From assembly GCA_031547465.1 (NCBI GenBank), contig JAVBRX010000087.1, forward strand, positions 1 through 34,209: a stretch of DNA of 34,209 nt, written 5' to 3'. Shown piece by piece: positions 1-7,688 of the stretch (position 1 is its first letter; each line of letters begins with the position of its first letter). The notes under the pieces were generated by a model. The model ran no database searches. It was not told where the DNA came from and saw nothing but the letters and a program-made list of their open reading frames with translations. Position numbers and translations under genes: made by a program. The stretch comes from Hohaiivirga sp031547465 (GTDB taxonomy: Bacteria > Pseudomonadota > Alphaproteobacteria > Rhizobiales > Beijerinckiaceae).

Positions 1-1
1 A

Positions 2-1072
2 CCGCAGATCGCCATCATCGCTGGCCCGTGCGCCGGCGGTGCGGCCTATTCCCCGGCGCTGATGGACTTTGTCGTCATGACGCGCAAGAACGCGCACATG
101 TTCATTACCGGGCCGGAAATCATCAAGGCGGTCACCGGCAAGGAATGCACGATGGATTCCATCGGCAGCGCCGACATGCACGCTTCTGTTTCCGGTAACG
201 TGCATTTCGTTGCCGAGGACGATGCCGATGCGGTGCGGATCGTGCGCAGGCTGCTGTCGTTCCTGCCGGTCAACAACACTGAGGATCCGCCCTATGTCGA
301 GACCGATATCGTTCTCGATCCAGATGATGCCATCGACGCCCTGATTCCGGACGATCCGTCGATGCCGCTCGATGTCCTCAAAGTCATCGCACGTCTTGTC
401 GACGATGGCGATTTCATGGAAGTCCATGCCGCTTTCGCGCGCAATATTGTCGTCGGCTTCGGGAGGATCGGTGGCGTCGTGGTCGGCATCATCGCCAACC
501 AGCCGATGGTCAAGGCGGGTGTACTCGATATCGACTCTTCCGACAAGGGCGCGCGTTTCATCCGCTTCTGCAACGCTTTCAACATTTCTATCGTCACCCT
601 CGTCGACGTTCCCGGCTTCATGCCCGGCATCGATCAGGAGCGCGGCGGCATCATCAGGCACGGTGCGAAATTGCTGTTTGCGTACGGTTCCGCCACGGTG
701 CCGAAGATCACCATCGTTATGCGCAAAGCCTATGGCGGCGCGTATCTGGCGATGTGCGGCCAGGCGATGGGCGCGGATGTGGTTTATGCCTGGCCCAATG
801 CCGAGATTGCCGTCATGGGTGCGGATGGGGCGGTGAATCTGCTCTATCGTTCCGAACTCGATAAAGCGCCGGATCGCAAGGCCAAGGCGGCTGAACTGGC
901 AGCGGCCTACCGCGCCGAGTTTGCTTCGCCCTATTATTCGGCTGGCCTCGGCTACATTGCCGACGTGATTTTTCCCAGCGAGACGCGCAGCACCATCGCG
1001 CTTATGCTCCGCAAGCTGAGCAACAAGCGCGAGTTGCGGCCTGCTAAGAAACACGGGAATATTCCGTTATGA
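2..1072 (+). CDS. Biotin-dependent acyl-CoA carboxyltransferase, C-terminal 356 residues (MmdA/PccB type)
   Basis: The reading frame is open from the window edge, so the N-terminus (about 150 of the usual 510 residues) is missing. The carboxyltransferase transfers CO2 between carboxybiotin and an acyl-CoA, most often propionyl-/methylmalonyl-CoA. Hallmarks of the PF01039 family are visible: GPCAGGAAYSPAL in the first 21 codons, GFMPGIDQERGGIIRHGAKL near 610-680, RKAYGGAYLAM near 724-755, and AWPNAEIAVMG near 790-820. The stop codon overlaps the next start (ATGA at 1069-1072), so translation is coupled to the small protein that follows. That protein and the biotin carrier make the set resemble the mmdA-mmdD-mmdC order of Na+-pumping methylmalonyl-CoA decarboxylases. 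PccB of propionyl-CoA carboxylase or the 12S subunit of transcarboxylase are alternatives. The family is certain; the exact substrate is not. Confidence 0.93.
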   Translation, partial: PQIAIIAGPCAGGAAYSPALMDFVVMTRKNAHMFITGPEIIKAVTGKECTMDSIGSADMHASVSGNVHFVAEDDADAVRIVRRLLSFLPVNNTEDPPYVETDIVLDPDDAIDALIPDDPSMPLDVLKVIARLVDDGDFMEVHAAFARNIVVGFGRIGGVVVGIIANQPMVKAGVLDIDSSDKGARFIRFCNAFNISIVTLVDVPGFMPGIDQERGGIIRHGAKLLFAYGSATVPKITIVMRKAYGGAYLAMCGQAMGADVVYAWPNAEIAVMGADGAVNLLYRSELDKAPDRKAKAAELAAAYRAEFASPYYSAGLGYIADVIFPSETRSTIALMLRKLSNKRELRPAKKHGNIPL

Positions 1073-1347
1073 GCAAGACGCCCGAAAATATGCAGGACAA
1101 GGCTGTTTCGCCGGTTTCCGGTGCAAAGGACGGCATTCCACCCGAGCATCTTGCGATTATCGCCGCGGCGGCGCAAAGCTGCGGCGTGCCGAGCGCGCAT
1201 CTTGCCGTCATCGCTGCTGCCGTCCAGGCAGTGGGCGGGGCGACAAGGACCTTGCGCATGAGTAATTTTGGACGGCGCACTGCCTGGGCTATAGGCGGGC
1301 GCCAGGTGCATCAAACGTCTCACACTCCCTCCACCCGTCGCCGTTGA
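1069..1347 (+). CDS. Small OadG/MmdD-like accessory protein of the carboxyltransferase
   Basis: This 92-residue protein starts within the stop codon of the carboxyltransferase gene, a sign that the two are made together. It contains two similar stretches in a row (about residues 25-39, PPEHLAIIAAAAQSC, and 41-55, PSAHLAVIAAAVQAV). After these comes a short basic tail with W-A-I-G-G-R (near residues 73-78), which resembles the WxxxGR motif ending small subunits of biotin-dependent decarboxylases (OadG/MmdD/MmdE type), where that tail docks on the carboxyltransferase. No clear membrane-spanning segment is present, unlike full-length OadG or MmdD. I infer an assembly or docking role. The family call rests on size, position and the tail motif only. 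Confidence 0.7.
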   Translation: MSKTPENMQDKAVSPVSGAKDGIPPEHLAIIAAAAQSCGVPSAHLAVIAAAVQAVGGATRTLRMSNFGRRTAWAIGGRQVHQTSHTPSTRRR

Positions 1348-1373
1348 AACGAACGCCATACGAGGTTACCGAA

Positions 1374-1820
1374 ATGGTGCGAAACTTACGTATCACTATT
1401 GATGGACAAGCATACGACGTCACTGTCGAGGATTTGCAGGGCGGCCAGTATGCGCAGCCCACAATGGTGCGTCCGGTGCAGTATGCAGCGCCTGCCGCCC
1501 CTGTTGCTGTCGCTCCCCCTCCTCCTCCTCCGCCAGCTCCGGTCGCTGCTCCTGCGCCCGCCCCGGCTGCCAAGCCTGCGGCCAGCTCTGCCCCGATCGA
1601 ATCCCATCCCGGCGACGTCACCAGCCCGATGACCGGTATTCTGGTCGATTACACGGTCAAGGTCGGCGATTCCGTGACTGCCGGACAGCAGGTCGCCACC
1701 CTTGAGGCGATGAAGATGAAGACCGCTATTTCGGCGCATCAGGCAGGCACCGTCCTCAAGCTGCATGCGGAGCCGGGCAGCCCGGTCGATTCCGGGGCGG
1801 TTATCGTCAGCATAAAGTAA
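1374..1820 (+). CDS. Biotin carboxyl carrier protein with Pro/Ala linker
   Basis: The 148-residue protein has three parts: an N-terminal beta-strand region (MVRNLRITIDGQAYDVTVED), a proline/alanine-rich linker at about residues 39-77, and a C-terminal biotinyl domain. The biotin acceptor lysine lies in EAMKMK (near nt 1704-1721), and the usual partner turn TSPMTGILV precedes it. The domain carries CO2 on biotin to the carboxyltransferase. A longer frame begins at a TTG at 1344, but ATG 1374 has a GAGG element 8 nt upstream and begins the conserved sequence, so I chose it. It is the last gene before the terminator at 1848-1876. No biotin carboxylase and no membrane beta subunit (MmdB/OadB) follow it here. 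Confidence 0.92.
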   Translation: MVRNLRITIDGQAYDVTVEDLQGGQYAQPTMVRPVQYAAPAAPVAVAPPPPPPPAPVAAPAPAPAAKPAASSAPIESHPGDVTSPMTGILVDYTVKVGDSVTAGQQVATLEAMKMKTAISAHQAGTVLKLHAEPGSPVDSGAVIVSIK

Positions 1821-1847
1821 GCTTCCGGTTTCAGGTAGCCAAGGTTC

Positions 1848-1876
1848 AAAAGCCCGGCGATTGCCGCCGGGCTTTA
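1848..1876. terminator. Bidirectional intrinsic terminator between convergent genes
   Basis: A perfect 10-bp GC-rich stem (AAGCCCGGCG at 1850-1859 with CGCCGGGCTT at 1865-1874) has a 5-nt loop. A-residues lie on its left and T-residues on its right, so it can end transcription from both sides. It sits between the stop codons of the biotin carrier gene and the minus-strand DUF4139 gene. Confidence 0.9.
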
Positions 1877-1881
1877 CTGGT

Positions 1882-3522
1882 TTATCTCGCCGGTTCGTTC
1901 CTGAAAACCGGTCGGCGATCGGTTGGCCACGTCATGCGGTAGGAGAGGGTGATATCCTTGCGCTCTCCCGGCTGGTAGATATAGGTCCATTCCAGCAGCC
2001 CCATCTGCCCGTCCGGGTTCCGCACCGTCGGCGGTGTGTTATCCGGCAGCAGTGCCACCTGAAAGTCCGGGGTTGCCGAATGTGGAATGCGATCAGTGAC
2101 GGTGATTCTCGCCGGGAACGGATGCCGGTTGATAACGCTGATACGGTAGGTGCGATTGGTTTTGCGCATCGTGCTGAGAAAACCCGGCTCATCTTGTGTC
2201 TGATGCAGTGTCGTGCGCGTGACCGTGACGCCGGGGTCTAGGCCGAAGCCGAGCCGCAGGCGTTCGCCACCGGGCGTGAACGGGATGCGTCCCCTCCCGA
2301 CATAGGTATCGTTGCGATAAAGGAAAACCGGACCGGACAGGAGCGGGGTGCCGCTGTCATGGTCAAATGCGGCAACGACATAAGCGCGCAAATCCAGCAA
2401 TGGGGCCGCCTTGACCGTCAAATCCGGTTTGACCCTGATATTGCCGAGGCGGACGTCCTTCTCTTTGCTGCTACTGGGCACATCGTTTCGCCCCGGCACC
2501 GCAAATGCTGCCTGAATGCCCGCTGGCTCATCTGTGGGTGGTTCTGCCATTGTTGCAGGTGGTGGCTCGATGGGTTCGGCAGGTTTTGCCGCGTCGCCCG
2601 GAATAGCCTCTGGCCTGTCCTTCAGCGGGTCAATGCCGGTGAGCATCGCCGATTGCACCGGCAAATCCGGCGCTTTGGTCGCGCCGACCACCCGCGCTGT
2701 TGAAAGCGTGAGGGCGGCATTGTTCCAATCTTCGCCTGTTTCCTGAAATATCTTGGCTCGGAGAGCCAGATCCAGGGACGGCTCGGCTCCCGGATCGTGG
2801 GAAATATCGAGGCGGGCTTCATAATAGGGTGTCCAGCGTGCCGGAACGCGGTAGGTGATGGTGAGATTGCCGCTCCAGGGTTGATCCGTTTCCAGAACGA
2901 TGACGGCATCCTGCAACGGTCGTTCCGGGTTGCGCTCAGGAGCGCCCGCTACCGTCAGAGCCGACAATCTGGTTTCCGTCTCGGATAGCCGGTTACGTGC
3001 TTCGATCAAACCGGCATTGGTTGCTTCGACTTCTTTGGTGATGATATCCCACACCTGCACCCAGCGCCCGACCTCAAGCGGCTTGGATTCATCACCGAGC
3101 TTTTCCGGGCTGGACTGGCTGAATCTGAGGATGCTGGCCTTGCGTGCTTCGAGCGATTCAATGCGGCTTTTGAGAGTATCTCGCTCCTGCTGCAATTCCT
3201 GTCTCGATATGCCAGGGGGAGAAACCGGCGCGGGCGTTTCGGCGAACGCCGGGCGCAGATCAATGCCGTTGATCGTAAAAGGTACCGTTCCGCTGGCCGA
3301 TATACGTATGGATTCCGGATCGACGGCGGATGGCAAGTTGCGCAATATGCCCTGTGTCACTCCGGTAACAAGATTAATTCTGGCGAGGCGCGTCACCATT
3401 GCCGCATCGGGGGTGACCGTTACCCTGTCGATGGCCGACTTGATCTCGACCTCCGCCGCATGTGTGGGAACGATCATCGGCATGATGAAAATAAGGCCCA
3501 GCAAGGCAACAGAAACGCGCAT
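1882..3522 (-). CDS. MuiA-type secreted protein (DUF4140/DUF4139)
   Basis: This 546-residue protein has a clear Sec signal peptide (residues 1-22, cleavage after THA). The N-terminal region (IDRVTVTPDAAMVTRLARINL) matches the DUF4140 start of mucoidy-inhibitor MuiA proteins. A predicted coiled coil follows at about residues 105-140 (RQELQQERDTLKSRIESLEA). The C-terminal half is the beta-rich DUF4139 domain, recognisable from TYRVPARWTPYYEARLDIS and the closing LLEWTYIYQPGERKDITLSY. A proline/acidic insertion lies near residues 280-330. The family is widespread, its biochemical role is unknown, and the MuiA name comes from an effect on capsule or mucoidy. It is the last gene of the minus-strand cluster. 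ATG 3522 has a GGGAG element 8 nt upstream. Confidence 0.87.
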   Translation of the reverse strand: MRVSVALLGLIFIMPMIVPTHAAEVEIKSAIDRVTVTPDAAMVTRLARINLVTGVTQGILRNLPSAVDPESIRISASGTVPFTINGIDLRPAFAETPAPVSPPGISRQELQQERDTLKSRIESLEARKASILRFSQSSPEKLGDESKPLEVGRWVQVWDIITKEVEATNAGLIEARNRLSETETRLSALTVAGAPERNPERPLQDAVIVLETDQPWSGNLTITYRVPARWTPYYEARLDISHDPGAEPSLDLALRAKIFQETGEDWNNAALTLSTARVVGATKAPDLPVQSAMLTGIDPLKDRPEAIPGDAAKPAEPIEPPPATMAEPPTDEPAGIQAAFAVPGRNDVPSSSKEKDVRLGNIRVKPDLTVKAAPLLDLRAYVVAAFDHDSGTPLLSGPVFLYRNDTYVGRGRIPFTPGGERLRLGFGLDPGVTVTRTTLHQTQDEPGFLSTMRKTNRTYRISVINRHPFPARITVTDRIPHSATPDFQVALLPDNTPPTVRNPDGQMGLLEWTYIYQPGERKDITLSYRMTWPTDRRPVFRNEPAR

Positions 3523-3610
3523 CGGGCGTTCTCCCGGTCGAGGAGGATTCTTGGGAGGAATCTTGGGCGCAAACCGGACTTGGCAATGTGTCCGTACTGG
3601 CAGACTGCTC

Positions 3611-4618
3611 TTACTTGTCCCAGACTGGCATGGAATCAGATGGGCCGTACGTTAGCTGCTTAGGGGGCGTCTGTCCGTCCAATTCAACACGCCACAGGCT
3701 TTGTCGTTCAGGGTGCTTCGGTTCCCTCACAGTTGCAACGACAGTCTTGCCATCAGGCGAAAGCGCCATCTCGCCAGCAAGCTCCAGTTCGGAAGATGGC
3801 AATTGCCGTTGCGTATTCTGGATGATGTCGATTTCCCAAAATTTCCAGGAAACCGAGTAATCCGTAATTTGTCGGGCAAGCACCAGCAGGCGTCCGTTAT
3901 CCAGCCAGGCCGGGCTGCCGGACATCAGCAACGATGTGGCTATCTGCCCTTGGATCGTCCAGATTTCGTTGCCGACCTCCGCGACCTGTAACATGGTTCC
4001 GTTGTCGACAACGATGACGGCCAGTTTGCCGTTGGGTGATAGGGCGAAGGCATTGATTGTCGAACGGACTTGAAGTCCCTTGACGGGAACCAGGGTGAGG
4101 GTTCCATTCGGCCAGAACCAGCGTCCGATCCGGAGCTGTGCCGGTTCCTGCAAGGATTGCGTGTCGAATGCGTACAGCCATTGGCCGTCAGCGCTCACGA
4201 TGAAAGGTTCGAACCCCTCTGACCCGATAATCCGCTTCAGAACCTTGCCACGTTTATCGGCGGCGATGATGAAACGCTTTCCGCCGGAAGGAGCTTCCGT
4301 TTGTTGGCGTGAATTCAGCTCCTGCCCGATCAACCAATCCCCGTCCGGAACCGGAACGGGATGGTTGATGAGCAGTTCCGGACAGAATGCTTCGCCCTTG
4401 CCGTCCGGAGAGATGCCACAAATGCCTTTCTCTGTGCGATACATGACGGCAGGAAAGCCGGAGCGGTTCTGCATGTATTGCGGAAACAACCAGAATGTCA
4501 GCGCCGACCAGACAACGGCGAAGGCGAGGCCGACGGCGCTCAGGAACGAGCCGGATTGCAACCGTTCCTTCCAGGGTGTGGGGCTGGATTTTTTCGGTTT
4601 CGCGGTTTGCAGGGTCAC
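3611..4618 (-). CDS. Membrane-anchored beta-propeller-like protein (TolB/WD40-like repeats)
   Basis: The 335-residue product begins with a short basic cytoplasmic tail, then one membrane segment (about residues 28-46, SAVGLAFAVVWSALTFWLF), and a large domain outside the membrane. Repeats ending in forms such as ALSPNGKLAVIVV and ALSPDGKTVVATV, plus the terminal QLTYGPSDSMPVWDK, look like TolB/PD40 propeller blades. There are too few clear blades to name a family. Its GTG start overlaps the stop of the synthetase gene (GTGA at 4615-4618), so the two are translationally coupled. The function is unknown. Coupling to a lipid-activating enzyme and to a MuiA-type protein suggests an envelope role, which is inference. 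Confidence 0.75.
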   Translation of the reverse strand: MTLQTAKPKKSSPTPWKERLQSGSFLSAVGLAFAVVWSALTFWLFPQYMQNRSGFPAVMYRTEKGICGISPDGKGEAFCPELLINHPVPVPDGDWLIGQELNSRQQTEAPSGGKRFIIAADKRGKVLKRIIGSEGFEPFIVSADGQWLYAFDTQSLQEPAQLRIGRWFWPNGTLTLVPVKGLQVRSTINAFALSPNGKLAVIVVDNGTMLQVAEVGNEIWTIQGQIATSLLMSGSPAWLDNGRLLVLARQITDYSVSWKFWEIDIIQNTQRQLPSSELELAGEMALSPDGKTVVATVREPKHPERQSLWRVELDGQTPPKQLTYGPSDSMPVWDK

Positions 4619-6177
4619 AGCATCGCCCGCATGCGCTCGGCCATTTCGGTGGCGGCGGTGTAATCGGTCTTACCGACGCCCATGATCGGAATGGCATCGA
4701 CGTTCAGTAACGCCTTCGGCAACCACAATTCAGGGAATTGCTCGGCTTTGGCGAATGCCAGCAGGTCATCCCGCCCGGCTTCGGCGCAGGTGGTGATGAG
4801 GATGATCTGTTCGCCCTTGCGGGCATCGGGCAGGGCCACTGCGGCATGATTGTTTTCGGGCCACAATCCTTGCGCCAAGGCTTCCACCGCTGCCAGCGAC
4901 ACCATTTCGCCGCCGATCTTTGCGAACCGTTTCGCCCGCCCCTTGATGGTAACGAAGCCCTGTTCGTCGATGGTGACGATATCGCCGGTATCGTGCCAGC
5001 CGTCTTCCAGCGGCAGAAGCTTGTAAGGATCGGTTGGGTCGATGTAACCCTTCATTATGTTGGGGCCGCGCACGAATAGCCTCCCACCTTCGTGAATGCC
5101 CTCGACATGCTCCGTTCGCCACTCCAGATCGGGCGTAAAAGTGCCGACGGTGCCATGTAATTGCTTGTGGGGAAGGTTGACGGCAATCACCGGCGAACAT
5201 TCCGTTGCGCCGTACCCTTCGAGAATGGTCGTGTGATACTGGTCCCAGGACTTACGGGTTTCGGCCCGTACACGCTCCGCCCCGGCGATCACGAACCGCA
5301 CGCTGCTCATGTCCACTCCGCCGGCGGCGCGGGCATAGCCTTGCAGGAATGTATCGGTGGAGAAAACGAGCGTGGCGTGTGTGTCGCTGATCAGTTTTGG
5401 AATCTGCTTGTAGTGCAGGGGACTTGGGTAAAGCACGACTTTCATGCCGCCGGTCAGCCCGAACAGCAATCCGCCCATCAGTCCGAAGGCGTGGAAAATC
5501 GGTAGGGTATTGAAGGTGATGTCGGTCGGGGTGAGAAGGTCGCCCACGGAGCGTCGCACCTGGATGACATTCACCAGAAGGTTGAAATTGGACAACACCA
5601 CGCCCTTCGGCATTCCTTCGGAACCGGATGTGAACAAGACGACGGCCTCGTCATCCGGTTTGCTCCGGAATCTGGCATGCACCCGACGAGCGAACAGTTT
5701 ATCCAAGACACCGCGGATCTTATCGAATACCGTGATCTGCGGGCGCAGGTCCTCCATCCAGATGATGCGCCGCCCCTCGCCGAGGGCGGCGATCACATCG
5801 TCGAGCCTGCCGTTTTCGACGAACCGGCGCGAGGTGATAATGGTGTCTACATCCGCCGTCTCGCAACTCGAAACGAGGTTGCGCGCTCCGGCTGTGAAGT
5901 TCAGCATCGCCGGAACCTTGCCGAATGCATTCAGGCCGAGGAAAACGACTGCCGAGCCGACCGCAGTCGGCAGAAAAACGCCGACACGTTTACGTGGCCC
6001 CAGGATTGCGTTGAGTTTACGCCCGATGACCAGGCTTGCCAGCAGCAGCCCGTTATAGGTCATCGGCCGGCGCTCATGATCCTCAATGATCTGTTTGCCG
6101 CGGCCATATTCCTTCGCTGCGTTCAAAACAGCATCGAACAATGTCGTCTGAGCCTGAGAATTCTCGAATGTCTTCAC
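4615..6177 (-). CDS. Acyl-CoA/acyl-ACP synthetase (AMP-binding family, Aas C-terminal-like)
   Basis: The 520-residue ANL-superfamily enzyme activates a fatty acid through an acyl-adenylate. Core motifs appear in order: P-loop LFTSGSEGMPKGVVLS, GYGATECSP, the hinge region DGWHDTGDI followed by GRAKRFAKIGGEMVS, and the C-terminal lysine segment GVGKTDYTAA. Its sequence most resembles the synthetase half of Aas (2-acylglycerophosphoethanolamine acyltransferase/acyl-ACP synthetase), but the PlsC acyltransferase domain and the MFS domain often fused to it are absent here. The start is GTG at 6177, supported by a strong AAGGAGG (6184-6190) on the minus strand. It lies 39 bp behind gpt and overlaps the following propeller gene. 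Acyl acceptor (CoA or ACP) is not decidable from sequence. Confidence 0.88.
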   Translation of the reverse strand: MKTFENSQAQTTLFDAVLNAAKEYGRGKQIIEDHERRPMTYNGLLLASLVIGRKLNAILGPRKRVGVFLPTAVGSAVVFLGLNAFGKVPAMLNFTAGARNLVSSCETADVDTIITSRRFVENGRLDDVIAALGEGRRIIWMEDLRPQITVFDKIRGVLDKLFARRVHARFRSKPDDEAVVLFTSGSEGMPKGVVLSNFNLLVNVIQVRRSVGDLLTPTDITFNTLPIFHAFGLMGGLLFGLTGGMKVVLYPSPLHYKQIPKLISDTHATLVFSTDTFLQGYARAAGGVDMSSVRFVIAGAERVRAETRKSWDQYHTTILEGYGATECSPVIAVNLPHKQLHGTVGTFTPDLEWRTEHVEGIHEGGRLFVRGPNIMKGYIDPTDPYKLLPLEDGWHDTGDIVTIDEQGFVTIKGRAKRFAKIGGEMVSLAAVEALAQGLWPENNHAAVALPDARKGEQIILITTCAEAGRDDLLAFAKAEQFPELWLPKALLNVDAIPIMGVGKTDYTAATEMAERMRAML

Positions 6178-6216
6178 GCTCCCCCTCCTTGTGAGCGTTA
6201 CTCGGAAATGTGCCGC

Positions 6217-6723
6217 TCAACTGCGGATCATACCTTCGCGGATCGGGGCCTGATATGAGAGGCCCATATCCCATGGGAAATATATCCAGGTATCCTGACT
6301 GACCTCCGTGATGAAAGTATCCACCATCGGTAGTCCTGCGGGTTTGGCATAAATGGTCGCGAAATGTGCTTTCGGCAGCATTGCCCGGACAATCTTGGCC
6401 GTTTTTCCGGTATCCGTCAGATCATCGACGATCAGGACTCCTTTGCCCGTTCCGTCGCCAATTGCCTTGATTTCCGGTGAAATGTCTTTGAGGACGCGCA
6501 AATCGCCCTGTTTGTCGTATGTATGATAGCTTGCGACGCAGATGGTTTCGATCACACGGACCTCAAGTTCGCGTGCGATCACTGCCGCCGGAACCATGCC
6601 GCCGCGCGTGATGCAGACGATTGCTTCAAACGGGCCGTGTTCTGCCAGGCGCCACGCCAGCGCCCTGGCATCGCGGTGGAACTGTTCCCAGGAAATCGGA
6701 AATGCTTTGGGTGCCGAGGACAT
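6217..6723 (-). CDS. gpt: Xanthine-guanine phosphoribosyltransferase
   Basis: The 168-residue protein has the full length of Gpt. It converts xanthine, guanine or hypoxanthine with PRPP to the nucleotide monophosphate in purine salvage. The PRPP-binding signature VLIVDDLTDTGKT is visible around residues 95-107. ITRGGMVPAAVIARELEVRVIETI near residues 38-61 matches the Gpt N-terminal core, and the aromatic end (WIYFPWDMGL) supplies the purine-binding region typical of XGPRT. ATG 6723 has a GGAG upstream. It lies 36 bp behind the CinA/MoaB-like gene in the same direction, a pairing seen in other alphaproteobacteria. Confidence 0.93.
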   Translation of the reverse strand: MSSAPKAFPISWEQFHRDARALAWRLAEHGPFEAIVCITRGGMVPAAVIARELEVRVIETICVASYHTYDKQGDLRVLKDISPEIKAIGDGTGKGVLIVDDLTDTGKTAKIVRAMLPKAHFATIYAKPAGLPMVDTFITEVSQDTWIYFPWDMGLSYQAPIREGMIRS

Positions 6724-6759
6724 CGAGACTCCAATCCTTTTGAAATTGCCGGTTACCGT

Positions 6760-7512
6760 TCAAGGCAAGCCGTCGCCGGTCAGGGCTAGCGCCATCGTCC
6801 GCACCTGCTCTGTGGCTTCCGTTAGCGCCTGCGCATCCTTGCCCCTGATAACGATCTGGTTGCGGAAACCGTTCTCGGTCAGTTTCGGATAAGAGCCGAT
6901 AGACAGGCTGGGAAATGTGCTGGCAATGGCGGTCAGTGCCTCAGTATAAATTCCTTCCGGTAATGTGCCCACATCAATGGTCTCGGAGACGACCCTGGTT
7001 CCGGTTTGAAGCTGTGGTGCAACGTGATCGAGCATTGCCTGCATGATCGCTGGAACGCCCGCCATGACAATGACATTGCCGATCCTGAAACCGGGGGCCG
7101 CCGTCAGCGGATTGTCGATCAGGTCTGCCCCGGCGGGGATCATCGCCATGCGCAGGCGGGCCTCGTTCAGATCCTTTTCCGCATAGCGGCGGCGCAGCAT
7201 CGCTACGGCGCGCGGGTTGCGCTCGAAAGCGACCCCGAATGCCCTGGCAATGCTTTGCGCGGTAATGTCGTCATGGGTCGGGCCGATGCCGCCGGTGGTG
7301 AACACGTAATCATATCGTGCCCGCAAGGCGTTGACGGCATCGATGATGTCCACCTCGTTGTCCGGCACGATGCGCGCCTGAAGCAGGTCTATTCCAAGCT
7401 TGGAGAGGTAATCGGCGATGTAGCCGATATTCTGGTCCTTCGTCCGTCCGGACAGGATTTCATCACCGATCACGAGGACGGCGGCTGTTACACCCCGGTC
7501 GATGCCGCTCAT
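6760..7512 (-). CDS. MoaB/CinA-type molybdopterin-binding domain protein
   Basis: The 250-residue protein matches the N-terminal (MoCF) domain of competence/damage-inducible protein CinA. Key stretches are VLVIGDEILSGRTKDQN at the start and FTTGGIGPTHDDIT near residues 92-105. A CinA-type hydrolase C-terminal (NMN deamidase) domain is absent, as in the short stand-alone versions common in Alphaproteobacteria. Stand-alone MoCF proteins have been linked to molybdopterin or nucleotide pyrophosphatase-like activities, but this one's reaction is not known to me. ATG 7512 follows an AAAGGATGG ribosome-binding sequence. It is the first gene of the minus-strand cluster and diverges from sfsA. Confidence 0.88.
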   Translation of the reverse strand: MSGIDRGVTAAVLVIGDEILSGRTKDQNIGYIADYLSKLGIDLLQARIVPDNEVDIIDAVNALRARYDYVFTTGGIGPTHDDITAQSIARAFGVAFERNPRAVAMLRRRYAEKDLNEARLRMAMIPAGADLIDNPLTAAPGFRIGNVIVMAGVPAIMQAMLDHVAPQLQTGTRVVSETIDVGTLPEGIYTEALTAIASTFPSLSIGSYPKLTENGFRNQIVIRGKDAQALTEATEQVRTMALALTGDGLP

Positions 7513-7534
7513 CGCGCCATCCTTTCACTTCGCG

Positions 7535-7555
7535 CATCCGGTTGCTCGCCGGATG
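7535..7555. repeat. Inverted repeat in the divergent cinA-like/sfsA intergenic region
   Basis: CATCCGG at 7535-7541 and CCGGATG at 7549-7555 form a perfect 7-bp inverted repeat with a 7-nt spacer, in the 176 bp separating two divergent genes. It could be an operator or just a hairpin in the 5' leader. Nothing more specific is visible. Confidence 0.4.
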
Positions 7556-7688
7556 TTGCCCCACGCAGCGCCTTTATAACCTGGCATCGTCCGGCTCAAG
7601 TCCGATGATGGTCGAGAGCGAGGCTTTTTCTATTTCATGGTTTCCGCTACAGCGAAACTCCGTCGCCCGGATTTTTGCGAAGGTTGTC

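Noticed and set aside
2900..3655. 251-residue plus-strand ORF opposite the MuiA-type gene
   Set aside because: A shadow frame of a well-supported gene, with no recognisable domain or ribosome-binding site.
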